This document shows positions 27,900 through 36,493 of a stretch of 64,000 bases of DNA, one piece after another; within the stretch, counting starts at the first letter, position 1, and each line of letters opens with the position of its first letter. The stretch is from Acidovorax sp. T1 (GTDB lineage: Bacteria > Pseudomonadota > Gammaproteobacteria > Burkholderiales > Burkholderiaceae_C). The notes beneath the pieces were generated by a model. It was not told the DNA's origin, searched no databases, and worked only from the letters and a program-made list of their open reading frames with translations. The stretch is taken from positions 1,116,001 to 1,180,000 of the forward strand of contig NZ_CP021648.1 in assembly GCF_002176815.1 (NCBI RefSeq), in the 5' to 3' direction. Both the position numbers and the translations under genes were made by a program.

Positions 27900-28475
27900 A
27901 TGAGTGCCAGTGCTTTCGCTTTCCATTCTGCCGCCGGATTTTCCGCCCACCGTCCACACACTGCCGGCCCGCGTTCCATGGCCAATGGCGCAGGGACGGG
28001 CGTGGGGGGCAACACCGTGGCCCATCTGCTGCAAGAAAACTGCGCCGAGCTGCAGGCATCGGCCGGCGTGGTCATTGAATACCTGGATACGCAGGCGGGC
28101 ACCTGGCAGTTTTCGCTGGACGACGGGCAGACCTGGCGCGCCATTCGCACCGACCTCATCAACCGGCCCGGCCACATGGGCCTGGCACTCGATCGCGACG
28201 CACGTCTGCGCGTGCTGTGCACGGGCGCCAGCCGCGATGGCGCGCGCGTGGTGTTGCATGCCGTGCAGCGCAGCCATGGCGCCGGCAACGGCAGCTATCG
28301 CCCCTACGCGCCCGATGAACGCGAGGACGCTTCGCACAGCGTGACGCTGGTGCTGGGCCTGGGTGCCATCAACGGGGTGCCTCCGGCGGTGAAAGTGCCC
28401 CGTCCGCGCAACAAGCGCGCCCGTGCGCAGGGCGCGGCAACGGGCGACGAAAAGGCTGCGTTGGCAATGGCCTGA
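27900..28475 (+). CDS. Hypothetical protein, 191 aa, divergent from the two-component system
   Basis: No family recognised. The N-terminal 40 residues are Ala/Gly/His-rich and disordered-looking without a clear signal peptide. Residues about 55-115 (VVIEYLDTQAGTWQFSLDDG, then QTWRAIRTDLINRPGHMGLA) resemble the 'GTWQYSxDGGxTW' unit seen in repeats of large bacterial surface proteins, here as a single unit followed by a strand RLRVLCTG. A basic, Ala-rich tail (KVPRPRNKRARAQG) ends the protein. AGAGG precedes the ATG. Expression may depend on the neighbouring response regulator, judging by the shared intergenic dyads. Confidence 0.65.
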   Translation: MSASAFAFHSAAGFSAHRPHTAGPRSMANGAGTGVGGNTVAHLLQENCAELQASAGVVIEYLDTQAGTWQFSLDDGQTWRAIRTDLINRPGHMGLALDRDARLRVLCTGASRDGARVVLHAVQRSHGAGNGSYRPYAPDEREDASHSVTLVLGLGAINGVPPAVKVPRPRNKRARAQGAATGDEKAALAMA

Positions 28476-28597
28476 GGACGGTTTCAGGGGCCTGGGCAGG
28501 CCCGCGGATTAACCAGCCGCACGGGGTGAAAAAGCGTTTGCGGCGACAATGCCGGTCCTTTTTGTTTTTTCACCCCCTGTTTTCGTTCGGTTTTTCC

Positions 28598-29116
28598 ATG
28601 TCCAGTATCCAGGTTCGTCCCGCCACACTTCGCGATGCCAAAGCCATTGCCCAGATCCATACCGTTTCCGCCCAAGAGGCTTACAAAGGTCTGGTGCCAG
28701 ACGAGCAGTTGAAATCCATGTCGGTCGAAAAGCGCCAAGCCTACTGGCGCGAGGCCATCGAGTATTGCGAGCCGCAGGTGCAGGTCGCCATCGATGGCGA
28801 AAAAATCGTCGGCTTCGTCGGCTACGACCGCTCGCGCGATGAAAAATCCCGCCCCACCACCGGTGAAATCTGGGCCATCTACGCCGCGCCCACCCATTGG
28901 AACCAGGGCGTAGGCCTGGCCCTGTGGGACGCCGCCCGCGACGGCCTGCACGAAGAAGGCTGCACCAACGTGACCGCGTGGGTGCCCTTGCGCAACGAGC
29001 GCGCCATCCGCTTCCACGAAATGGCCGGCTTCAAGCGCGAACTCTCCACCGCCAAGACGGCCGTGGTGGGTGGCGTGAAGATTGAAGAAGTGCGCCTCAA
29101 GCGCCCCATCAACTAA
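28598..29116 (+). CDS. GNAT-family N-acetyltransferase
   Basis: A 172-residue GNAT acetyltransferase. MSSIQVRPATLRDAKAIAQI is the usual N-terminal strand-helix, VQVAIDGEKIVGFVGYDRSR the central strands, and GEIWAIYAAPTHWNQGVGLA with the acetyl-CoA pyrophosphate-binding loop (NQGVGLALWDAA) is motif A; VPLRNERAIRFHEMAGFKRE is motif B. Substrate (protein N-terminus, small amine or antibiotic) cannot be told. ATG at 28598 chosen; a longer GTG-initiated form lacks family support. The methyltransferase gene follows after 9 bp, so the two probably form an operon. Confidence 0.9.
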   Translation: MSSIQVRPATLRDAKAIAQIHTVSAQEAYKGLVPDEQLKSMSVEKRQAYWREAIEYCEPQVQVAIDGEKIVGFVGYDRSRDEKSRPTTGEIWAIYAAPTHWNQGVGLALWDAARDGLHEEGCTNVTAWVPLRNERAIRFHEMAGFKRELSTAKTAVVGGVKIEEVRLKRPIN

Positions 29117-29125
29117 GGCCATCCC

Positions 29126-30274
29126 ATGATCTCCTGGAGCGACTCGGGCCAAGCCCACGAAGCCCGCTGGCGCTCCGAAAGCGGGGCCACTGCGCCGCGC
29201 CGCGTGGTGGTGGCCGACGACACGCTGTCTGCCGACACGGCCTACCGGCTCGCCTGCGCAGGCACCGGCCTGCTGTGGCAGGGCGACTTTCAAAACGCCC
29301 GCATGCTGCTGCAGGCCCTCATGCGGCGGGTGGACCGCAAGCCGCCCAAGGCAGCAGCCAAGGCCGCCGAAAAAATTGCGGCGGCCACGCCGGCCGAGGC
29401 GTTTCACCTGCACCGCCAGGCGCAGGCCCAGCGCGCCCGCGTGCTGTCGGCCTTGCTGATTCCTTTGGAAGGCGATTACGGCATGGACCTGCGCCGCGCC
29501 CCCGACCTGCGCCAGGCCTGCACTGAAGCCTGGGGCCCGGCCACGGGCGAGCGCTCGGTGGCCTCGCTGCGCGAGCTGCTGGGCCTGGTGGGCGCGCACG
29601 AGTGGCGCAAGAAGGGCGTCGAAGTGCCCGCCCTGGGCGCCGCGCCGAACAACCGCATCCATCCGTATTACGGCGTGTTCTCGCCCGTGCGCGGCGAATA
29701 TGTGGACCTGGTGGCAGCGGCCGCCCTGCCATCGAAAGCGCTGGCCTTTGACATCGGCGTGGGCACCGGCGTGCTGTCGGCCCTGCTGGTGCGCCGTGGC
29801 GTGCAGCGCGTGGTGGCCACCGAGCAAGACCCGCGCGCGCTGGCCTGCGCCCGTGACAACCTGCAGCGCCTGGGCGCGCTGGCGCAGGTCGAGCTGCAGT
29901 CGGTGGACCTCTTTCCCGCCGGGCGCGCGCCGCTGGTGGTGTGCAATCCGCCCTGGGTGCCGGCCCGTCCCAGCTCGCCGATCGAGCACGCCGTGTACGA
30001 CGAGGGCAGCCGCATGCTGCGGGGCTTTCTGGCCGGGCTGGCCGCGCACCTGGAGCCCGGCGGCGAAGGCTGGCTCATCTTGTCGGACCTGGCCGAGCAC
30101 CTGGGTTTGCGCACCCGCGAGCAGCTCATGGGCTGGATTGCCGATGCGGGCCTCCAGGTGCTGGGCCGCGCGGACATTCGCCCGCGCCACGCCAAGGCGG
30201 CCGATGCGGGCGATGCCCTGCACGCCGCCCGCGCGGCGGAAGTCACATCGTTGTGGCGCCTGGCTGCGGCCTGA
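29126..30274 (+). CDS. Class I SAM-dependent methyltransferase with NPPW motif
   Basis: A 382-residue protein with an uncharacterised N-terminal domain (about 1-195, including an Ala/Lys-rich helix PKAAAKAAEKIAAATPAEAF) and a C-terminal Rossmann methyltransferase: SAM-binding ALAFDIGVGTGVLSALLVRR, acidic VVATEQDPRALACARDN, and the catalytic VVCNPPWVPARPSS. The NPPW motif places it near the PrmC/RlmG-type enzymes that methylate amide or exocyclic amino groups on translation components; the exact target is not determinable. It starts 9 bp after the GNAT gene. Confidence 0.88.
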   Translation: MISWSDSGQAHEARWRSESGATAPRRVVVADDTLSADTAYRLACAGTGLLWQGDFQNARMLLQALMRRVDRKPPKAAAKAAEKIAAATPAEAFHLHRQAQAQRARVLSALLIPLEGDYGMDLRRAPDLRQACTEAWGPATGERSVASLRELLGLVGAHEWRKKGVEVPALGAAPNNRIHPYYGVFSPVRGEYVDLVAAAALPSKALAFDIGVGTGVLSALLVRRGVQRVVATEQDPRALACARDNLQRLGALAQVELQSVDLFPAGRAPLVVCNPPWVPARPSSPIEHAVYDEGSRMLRGFLAGLAAHLEPGGEGWLILSDLAEHLGLRTREQLMGWIADAGLQVLGRADIRPRHAKAADAGDALHAARAAEVTSLWRLAAA

Positions 30275-30346
30275 TGCGCGCCCATCCCATTTCCTGCTAA
30301 GACGGTGAGGGCGCGCTGCGCCGGGCTGCGTTGCGCGCTCAGCCTC

Positions 30347-30904
30347 TCAGTCGCTCATGGCGGCAGACAGCGCCCGGTCTGGCGGCTGCAACTGCTCCAG
30401 GCGCTCGCGAATGCCCAGGGCGCGCTCATCGCCAGCCACCTTGGCCACCTCGGCAATCAGGGCTTCGCCCACTGCCAGCATGCTCTCGCGGTCGCGCGCT
30501 TCGCGCAGGGACGCGTGGTAGCTGCGGGCCAGATCGGGGTTGCGGCGGGCAAACAGGCGCTCGCTCAGGTCGAACAGGTACATGCGGGTGCTCGCCAGGG
30601 AGCGCAGGGCTTCGCTGGGAGCGGGGGGCGTTTGCGGTGCGGCAATGGGTTCGGGCGCTGGTGCCGTAACGGGTTCGGGCGCGGCAACGGGTTCGGTTGC
30701 AGCTTGCGTGGTGGCCAGCTGGGCAAGGTAGCCCTCGCGCACAAGGTGTTCCACCATCTGGGCGCCGGTGCCGTTGTACATGGCCTGCAGTTCAGACAGT
30801 GGCTTGCCGTCGGCCAGCAGCAGCAACGAGCGTTCGCGCAGGCTCAGGGTGCGAACGCCAGGCGAGAGTTCGCGGCGGGCTTTATCGGTTCGTTGGAGCA
30901 ACAT
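30347..30904 (-). CDS. Conserved hypothetical protein, 185 aa
   Basis: Not recognised by name. Three parts are visible: residues 1-58 resemble a small winged-helix or regulator module (VRTLSLRERSLLLLADGKPL, then LVREGYLAQL); residues about 60-100 are an Ala/Pro/Glu/Thr linker (PVAAPEPVTAPAPEPIAAP); residues about 100-185 are highly helical and charged (ALRSLASTRMYLFDLSERLF, RSYHASLREARDRESMLAVG, ALGIRERLEQLQPPDRALS). No membrane segment. The start MLLQRTDKARREL at 30904 is chosen; a GTG five codons earlier is possible. It stands alone, convergent with the methyltransferase gene. Confidence 0.78.
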   Translation of the reverse strand: MLLQRTDKARRELSPGVRTLSLRERSLLLLADGKPLSELQAMYNGTGAQMVEHLVREGYLAQLATTQAATEPVAAPEPVTAPAPEPIAAPQTPPAPSEALRSLASTRMYLFDLSERLFARRNPDLARSYHASLREARDRESMLAVGEALIAEVAKVAGDERALGIRERLEQLQPPDRALSAAMSD

Positions 30905-31071
30905 GGACGCACGGATCACGGAAAGGAATGGCCTGCATTCCAGCACCGCGCGATGACGCTGTGATGACCTGCACGGCACGCCGCCGTGCAGCCCGTGCCG
31001 GCACTGCAGCCCGCCCGCCAGGCTGCCGCACAATGGCGGGCGCTGCCGGTGGCAGCAGATCGGGTTCTGAT

Positions 31072-31125
31072 TTGCTATTTGTTTTGTAGCTGCTAGCGCT
31101 TGCTGCATAAGCGCTTTTGCCTGTT
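31072..31125. repeat. Genomic palindrome, copy 5
   Basis: TAGCTGCTAGCGCTTGCTGC then ATAAGCGCTTTTGCC: left arm intact, right arm changed after AAGCGCT. Lies 55 bp upstream of dusC. Confidence 0.85.
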
Positions 31126-31180
31126 TTCTTGTAAATTTTCTTTCGACATCCACCGCCGCCCTTGGCGTGTGGAACGCACC

Positions 31181-32134
31181 ATGACCTTGCTGCTCGCCCC
31201 CATGGAGGGGCTTCTGGATTTTGTGCTGCGTGACGTGCTGACCCGCGTGGGCGGCGTGGACCGCTGCGTGTCCGAGTTCATCCGCGTCACCGGCACCGTG
31301 CTGCCTGACAAGGTGTTCCTGCGCTACCTGCCCGAGCTGCGCCACGGCGGGCGCACGCTGGCGGGCGTGCCGGTGCGCGCGCAGCTGCTCGGCTCCGACC
31401 CGGTGTGCATGGCCGAGAACGCAGCCGCCCTGGCGGCGCTGGGCCCCGAGGGCATCGACCTGAACTTTGGCTGCCCCGCCAAGGTGGTCAACCGCCACGG
31501 CGGCGGCGCGGCGTTGCTGCAAGAGCCCGAGCGCATTGCCACGGTGGTGGCCGCCGTGCGCCGCGCCGTGCCAGCGCATCTGCCCGTGTCGGCCAAGATG
31601 CGCCTGGGCTTCAACGACGCCAGCCTGGCGCGCGAGTGCGCGCAGGCCATGGAAGCCGGCGGCGCCAGCGAACTGGTGGTGCACGCCCGCACCAAGGCCG
31701 ATGGCTACCGCCCGCCAGCCTATTGGGAGCAGATTCCGGCGATCCGCGCGGCCGTGCGCATTCCGGTGGTGGCCAATGGCGAGATCTGGACCGTGGCCGA
31801 CGCGCAGCGCTGCCGCGCGGTGTCGGGCTGCGACGCCCTCATGCTGGGCCGCGGCATGGTGGCCGACCCCGGGTTGGCCCGCGCCATCCGCGCTGCCGAC
31901 CAGGGCCAGCCGGGCACGGACCGGGTGGAATGGCCCGCATTGCTGCCGCAGTTGGCCGCGTTCTGGCAGCTGGTGTGCAACGACCTGGAGCCGCGCCAGC
32001 GCGCTGGCCGGCTCAAGCAATGGCTCAACCTGCTGCGCCGCCGTTATCCCGAGGCCGAGTTGGCATTCCAGCATGTGCGCACCATGACCGATCAGCGCGC
32101 CATCACCGCTTGGGTGGCTGCCTTGCAGTCTTGA
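31181..32134 (+). CDS. dusC: tRNA-dihydrouridine(16) synthase DusC
   Basis: A 317-residue FMN enzyme reducing U16 in tRNA. MTLLLAPMEGLLDFVLRDVL is the FMN-binding TIM-barrel start; DLNFGCPAKVVNRHGGGAAL contains the catalytic Cys; SAKMRLGFND, LVVHARTKADGYRPPAYWEQ, and VVANGEIWTVADAQRC plus CDALMLGRGMVADPGLARAI complete the flavin site; the C-terminal helical tRNA-binding domain follows. The GPEGIDLNFG and the arrangement of the C-terminal part fit DusC rather than DusA or DusB. Start at 31181; a longer frame to 31100 runs into the genomic palindrome. Confidence 0.94.
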   Translation: MTLLLAPMEGLLDFVLRDVLTRVGGVDRCVSEFIRVTGTVLPDKVFLRYLPELRHGGRTLAGVPVRAQLLGSDPVCMAENAAALAALGPEGIDLNFGCPAKVVNRHGGGAALLQEPERIATVVAAVRRAVPAHLPVSAKMRLGFNDASLARECAQAMEAGGASELVVHARTKADGYRPPAYWEQIPAIRAAVRIPVVANGEIWTVADAQRCRAVSGCDALMLGRGMVADPGLARAIRAADQGQPGTDRVEWPALLPQLAAFWQLVCNDLEPRQRAGRLKQWLNLLRRRYPEAELAFQHVRTMTDQRAITAWVAALQS

Positions 32135-32166
32135 AAGTGGGTGGCCGCACCCCTGCGGGGCTGGCG

Positions 32167-33930
32167 CTACAGAAGATGATCGGGCGCCAGCGGCCCCAGT
32201 AGCAGCAGCAACAGTTGCAGCGGCACGCTGGCACCGGGCTCGCTGGTGGCGTCCTGCAGGTTGCTGCCCTGGGGCGCTCGCCAGATCAGGCCGCCGCCAG
32301 CCTGCAGCTCCACATGCCAGGCGGCATCGCGCAGTGCTTGCTCGATGCTGCTGCCTGCCCGGCGTGCCAGATCGGTGCTGCGGATCAGCAGCGCGATTTC
32401 GGTGTTCTGTTTTTGCGAGCGCATATCGAGGTTCATGGAGCCCACGGCGAGCAGCCGGTTGTCCATGATCACCAACTTCGAGTGCAGCATGGCGCGCGAG
32501 GAGCCGGTGGCGCCGCCGCTGCCCGTGGCGCTGATGGCACGGCGCACACCAGTGGTCTCGCTGTGCATCTCGTACAGATCGACGCCCATGGCCAGCAACT
32601 CCTTGCGGTGGCGCGCGTAGCCGGCGTGGGCAATGGGCGCGTCGTTCGACGCCAGCGAATTGGTCAGCACGCGTACTCGCACGCCCCGGGCACGCGCCTG
32701 GGCAAAGGCCGCGGTGATCTCGCGCCCCGGCACGAAATAGGGCGAGACGATGAGCAGATCGCGCCGCGCCTGGCCCATCAGCTGCAGCAGGCCATCCACC
32801 ACGGTGTCTTCGTTGTCCTCCAGGTGGGCCGCCGGAGCACCCTGCGCCGCCACTGCCGCACGCGGCGAGGGCGTGTCGGGCTGGGGTGCCAGCGGCTCGG
32901 TGGTGGCAGAAGATTCCGCCGGAATCTTGGCGGGCTTGTCCACCAGCACCACGGCGGGCGCCCACACAAAGCGGGCGGTTGTCAGATCGAGCGGCTTGCG
33001 GTCCCACACCCGGCTGCGCTGGGCCGCGTCGGCGTCTGGCGCCATGGGGGCAGATGCCGTTGCCAAAGGGCCAGAGGCGGCCGGGGGTGCAGGCGAAGGC
33101 TCGGTGCGCGCGCCTTGTTCCTCTTCGGCGGCGGCAAGCGACGCGCGCTGGGCGTCCAGCTCTTTTTGCGTGATCAGCGACTGCACCGGATAGGCGCGCT
33201 CGTTGTTCCAATAGCTGTCAAAGCTGCGCGACAGATCCTGCACGATGGGGCCGACCGCCAGCACGTCCAGATCGACAAAGTTGCCCGATGCGTCGTGGCC
33301 GAAATAGGCGTCGCCCAGGTTGCGCCCGCCGGCAATGCCCATGGCGTTGTCGGCGATGAACAGCTTGTTGTGCATGCGCTGCTGCACGCGCGAGAAATCG
33401 CTGAGCGCGCTGACCATGCGCCAGAAGGCCGAGCCGCGGGCGCCCGCCACCGGGTTGAACATGCGCATTTCGATGTTGGGCTCAAACGCCAGGCGCATCA
33501 CCTGCGCGTCTTTGCCCGCGCTGTGAAAGTCGTCCAGCAGCACGCGCACGCGCACGCCGCGCCGGGCGGCGGCCACCACGCTGAGCAGCAGGCGCTCGGC
33601 GCTGGCATCGGCGTGGATGGCGTAGTACTGCAGGTCCAGCGTTTTCTGCGCCGCCTCCACCAGGGCCAGGCGGCTGCCATAGGCCGCCTGGGGGCCGGCC
33701 AGCAGCAAAAAACCCGATGCAAAGCGCGCATTCGCCGCCGTGCGGCGCTCGTCCACCAGCGTGGCCAGCGGTGTGCCGGCAACGGTTTCGAGTGCCGTTG
33801 ACACGGGGCGCTGCACGTTCTGGGGCAATTCGGCACAAGCCCCCAGCAGGGGAACGAGCAGCGCCGCCCACAGCAGCGGGTGCCGGCGCAGCAGCGGGGT
33901 GAGAAAACCGGAAACAAGGGCGAGTGTCAT
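32167..33930 (-). CDS. Phospholipase D / cardiolipin synthase-like lipoprotein (ClsC-like)
   Basis: A 587-residue protein with a lipoprotein signal: hydrophobic PLLWAALLVPLLGAC with lipidation Cys at residue 32. Two HKD motifs are present, RMHNKLFIADN (about residue 185) and MLHSKLVIMDN (about 490), each with the downstream GG/GSMN element, typical of cardiolipin synthase C-like phospholipase D enzymes that join phosphatidyl groups. Between them is a long Ala/Pro/Glu-rich insert (about 270-385) absent from compact family members. ATG at 33930 is chosen over a TTG six codons upstream. Convergent with dusC; gap 32 bp. Confidence 0.9.
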   Translation of the reverse strand: MTLALVSGFLTPLLRRHPLLWAALLVPLLGACAELPQNVQRPVSTALETVAGTPLATLVDERRTAANARFASGFLLLAGPQAAYGSRLALVEAAQKTLDLQYYAIHADASAERLLLSVVAAARRGVRVRVLLDDFHSAGKDAQVMRLAFEPNIEMRMFNPVAGARGSAFWRMVSALSDFSRVQQRMHNKLFIADNAMGIAGGRNLGDAYFGHDASGNFVDLDVLAVGPIVQDLSRSFDSYWNNERAYPVQSLITQKELDAQRASLAAAEEEQGARTEPSPAPPAASGPLATASAPMAPDADAAQRSRVWDRKPLDLTTARFVWAPAVVLVDKPAKIPAESSATTEPLAPQPDTPSPRAAVAAQGAPAAHLEDNEDTVVDGLLQLMGQARRDLLIVSPYFVPGREITAAFAQARARGVRVRVLTNSLASNDAPIAHAGYARHRKELLAMGVDLYEMHSETTGVRRAISATGSGGATGSSRAMLHSKLVIMDNRLLAVGSMNLDMRSQKQNTEIALLIRSTDLARRAGSSIEQALRDAAWHVELQAGGGLIWRAPQGSNLQDATSEPGASVPLQLLLLLLGPLAPDHLL

Positions 33931-34308
33931 GGGCGGGCGCAGTGGCAAAAATCGGCGGCGTGAACCGGCGGCGGGGCATTGCCAGCGGGTTGGGGTGCCG
34001 GCGTGTCAGGCGGGTCTGGACAGCACCGGACCACGCCATCATGCGCCACAGGGTAGTGGGCTGCGCTCTGTGTGGATGTCAGACGTGGCGCCGAGATCAC
34101 GGACACGGCCCGGTGATTTGTCTCCAATCAACCCCGCCCGCCCTGAGCCGGCCAGGTCAGGCCAAGCTCAGCCCGAACGGATGGAAGCGCCATGCATCGG
34201 AGGCATGCCGAAAAATTGGGTAAAAAACGGCTCTAGCCCTTTTCCAGTAAGCGCCACAAGCTATGTATTTAATAGCTTTTCCACGCATGAACCAGCCCGG
34301 TGCCAGGC
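33931..34308. other. 378-bp intergenic region without a recognisable gene
   Basis: Lies upstream of the PLD lipoprotein gene and downstream of mnmH. The half next to the lipoprotein gene is GC-rich and shows no conserved frame, tRNA or clear promoter to my eye. The other end (34211-34280) contains a degraded copy of the genomic palindrome. Confidence 0.7.
34211..34280. repeat. Genomic palindrome, copy 6 (degraded)
   Basis: GGCTCTAGCCCTTTTCCAG followed by TAAGCGCCACAAGCTATG keeps the spacing and ends of the family (GGCTCTAGC..., AAGCGC...AGCTAT) with many substitutions. Just downstream of the mnmH stop; may serve as its terminator. Confidence 0.7.
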
Positions 34309-35358
34309 TCAATCGAGCGCCAGCACCTGGGCGGCCAGGGCATCAATGCCCGCCGCCGAAAGATCGTCGCTGGCCAGGGTGTGTCGCGTGGCCCACTGGT
34401 GCAGGTGGGTGCTTTGCGAGCGGGCATAAAGCGGGTCGTAGTGCAAGGCCACCAGCTCGGCAAACAGCGGGGCCAGCGCACCGGCCTGGGCCCAGTCTTG
34501 CCAGCGCGCGATCACCTGCTTGCCGTGCAGCTCTTTCAAAACGCCCAGTTGCCGGGCCAGCAGGGCCGGGTCGTCGCCCAGGTTGGCATAGTCGCGCAGC
34601 AAAAAATCCAGTCGGGCCGGCACGCTGGCCGCGATCTCGATGCAGGGGCTGGCGCGCAGCCGCTGCACCAGCGGCTGGGGCACCGCCAGGCGGCCGATCT
34701 TGCTGCTTTCGGCCTCGACATAGATGGTGCGCTGCAGATCCAGGGGCTCCAGCGCATGCAGCAGGGCCGTTTCAAAGGCGGTTTGCGAGGGCTGCTCCAC
34801 CCCCGGCCAGGCACCCAGCACCGAGCCCCGGTGGCGGGCGCAGGCCTCCAGGTCGATCACCTGCGCGCCGCGCGCCGCAAGGGCTTGCAGCACGCGCGTT
34901 TTGGCGCTGCCGGTGGGGCCGCAAATCACGCGCAGGGGCAGTTGCGGTGCCAGCTCGGCCAGCCGGTCGATGACGTGGCGGCGCCAGGCCTTGTAGCCGC
35001 CGGCCAGTTGCTGCGCATCCCAGCCCACCAGGCGCAGCCAGGTCACCATCGAGCCGCTGCGCATGCCGCCGCGCCAGCAATAAACCAGCGGCTTCCAGCT
35101 GGCGGGCTGGTCGGCAAACTGCTCGCGCAAATGCCGCGCCAGGTTGGCGGCCACCATGGCACCGCCCACGCGCCGTGCCTCAAAGGCGCCTTGCTGCTTG
35201 TAAATGGTGCCCACAATGCGGCGCTCGTCGTCGTCGAGCACCGGGCAGTTGATGGCGCCGGGAATGTGGTCCAGCGCAAATTCGGCGGGCGAACGCGCAT
35301 CGATCAGGGTGTGAAACGCATGGCGGTCTGCCACGCGCACGGGGCCGCGGTGGCTCAT
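34309..35358 (-). CDS. mnmH: tRNA 2-selenouridine synthase MnmH (SelU/YbbB)
   Basis: A 349-residue enzyme replacing sulfur by selenium at wobble 2-thiouridine of tRNA Lys, Glu and Gln. The N-terminal rhodanese domain has the catalytic Cys in VYCWRGGMRSGSMVTWL, preceded by LIDARSPAEFALDHIPGAIN; the C-terminal P-loop domain has Walker A CGPTGSAKTRVLQALA and the segment IYVEAESSKIGRLAVPQPL. Selenophosphate is supplied by SelD, encoded divergently 57 bp away, a strong functional pairing. Start at 35358 (MSHRGPVRV). Confidence 0.95.
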   Translation of the reverse strand: MSHRGPVRVADRHAFHTLIDARSPAEFALDHIPGAINCPVLDDDERRIVGTIYKQQGAFEARRVGGAMVAANLARHLREQFADQPASWKPLVYCWRGGMRSGSMVTWLRLVGWDAQQLAGGYKAWRRHVIDRLAELAPQLPLRVICGPTGSAKTRVLQALAARGAQVIDLEACARHRGSVLGAWPGVEQPSQTAFETALLHALEPLDLQRTIYVEAESSKIGRLAVPQPLVQRLRASPCIEIAASVPARLDFLLRDYANLGDDPALLARQLGVLKELHGKQVIARWQDWAQAGALAPLFAELVALHYDPLYARSQSTHLHQWATRHTLASDDLSAAGIDALAAQVLALD

Positions 35359-35415
35359 GGTGCCAAGCCCTTGCCCCGCGCTGCCCGGCGGTCGGCTGGC
35401 ACAATCGCGCGCACC

Positions 35416-36480
35416 ATGACTGTTGATTCCAAACCCATTCGTCTTACCCAGTTGTCGCACGGCGGCGGTTGCGGTTGCAAGATAGCGCCGGGCCTGCTGC
35501 ACGAGATTTTGGCACGCGCACCGCAGGGCATCGTGCCGCCCGAGCTGCTGGTGGGCAACGAAACCAGTGACGATGCCGCCGTTTACCGCCTCAACGACAG
35601 CCAGGCTCTGGTGGCCACCACCGATTTTTTCACCCCCATCGTGGACGACCCCTACGACTTTGGCCGCATTGCCGCCACCAATGCGCTGTCAGACATTTAC
35701 GCCATGGGCGGCACGCCCATCATGGCGCTGGCGCTGGTGGGCATGCCCATTGCCCAGCTGCCGCCCGAAGTGATTGGCCGCGTGCTCGAAGGCGGCGCCG
35801 CCGTGTGCCGCGAGGCCGGCATTCCCATTGCGGGCGGGCACTCGATTGACGTGCTGGAGCCCATCTACGGCCTGGTGGGCCTGGGCCTGGTGCACCCGCA
35901 GCGCGTGCGCCGCAACGCCGATGCGCAGGCGGGCGATGTGCTGGTGCTGGGCAAGCCGCTGGGCGTGGGCATTTTGTCGGCCGCGCTCAAAAAAGGCATT
36001 CTGGACGCCGCGGGTTATGCCGACATGCTGCGCTACACCACGCAACTCAACCGCGTGGGCATTGCGCTGGGCGCGCTCGATGGCGTGCACGCCATGACCG
36101 ACGTCACCGGCTTCGGCCTGGCCGGCCATCTGCTGGAGGTGTGCCGGGGCTCGGGGCTTTCGGCCCAGGTGAATCTGGCCCAGGTGCCGGTCATTGAAGC
36201 TGCAGCCAAGTTTGCGGCCGATGGCGTGGTCACGGGTGCATCCGCACGCAACTGGGCCGCCTATGGCGCCGACGTGGCCTGGGCGCCCGGTGCGCCCGAA
36301 TGGCAGCGCCACCTGCTGACCGACCCGCAAACCAGCGGCGGCCTGCTGGTGAGCTGCAGCCCCGATGCGCTGGCCAGCGTGCTGGGCACATTTGCGCAAG
36401 CCGGCTTTGCCGCAGCCGCCGCCATCGGTGCCATGCAGTCGCGGGCGCCAGGGCAGGGCAGCCAGCTGGTTTGCGGCTGA
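35416..36480 (+). CDS. selD: Selenide, water dikinase SelD (selenophosphate synthetase)
   Basis: A 354-residue enzyme making selenophosphate from selenide and ATP. The N-terminal LTQLSHGGGCGCKIAPGLL holds the catalytic Cys (C19, codon TGC, so not the selenocysteine form). DDAAVYRLNDSQALVATTDF, NALSDIYAMGGTPIMALALV, GGHSIDVLEPIYGLVGLG and DVTGFGLAGHLLEVCRGSG are the AIR-synthase-like ATP and metal sites; LTDPQTSGGLLVSC is near the end. Divergent from mnmH. No selA or selB is in the window, so selenouridine tRNA is the only selenium use shown here. Confidence 0.97.
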   Translation: MTVDSKPIRLTQLSHGGGCGCKIAPGLLHEILARAPQGIVPPELLVGNETSDDAAVYRLNDSQALVATTDFFTPIVDDPYDFGRIAATNALSDIYAMGGTPIMALALVGMPIAQLPPEVIGRVLEGGAAVCREAGIPIAGGHSIDVLEPIYGLVGLGLVHPQRVRRNADAQAGDVLVLGKPLGVGILSAALKKGILDAAGYADMLRYTTQLNRVGIALGALDGVHAMTDVTGFGLAGHLLEVCRGSGLSAQVNLAQVPVIEAAAKFAADGVVTGASARNWAAYGADVAWAPGAPEWQRHLLTDPQTSGGLLVSCSPDALASVLGTFAQAGFAAAAAIGAMQSRAPGQGSQLVCG

Positions 36481-36493
36481 GCAGGGCGGACTG

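Noticed and set aside
30905..33211. Extension of the 185-residue protein to a 954-codon minus-strand frame
   Set aside because: The upstream part lies antisense to dusC and is compositionally a shadow; only the last 185 codons look like a protein.
33931..34210. Small RNA or tRNA in the 378-bp gap upstream of the PLD lipoprotein
   Set aside because: No cloverleaf, strong terminator or promoter pair could be found by eye.
35416..35480. Selenocysteine codon in selD
   Set aside because: The catalytic codon is TGC (Cys), not TGA, and no SECIS-like hairpin is needed.
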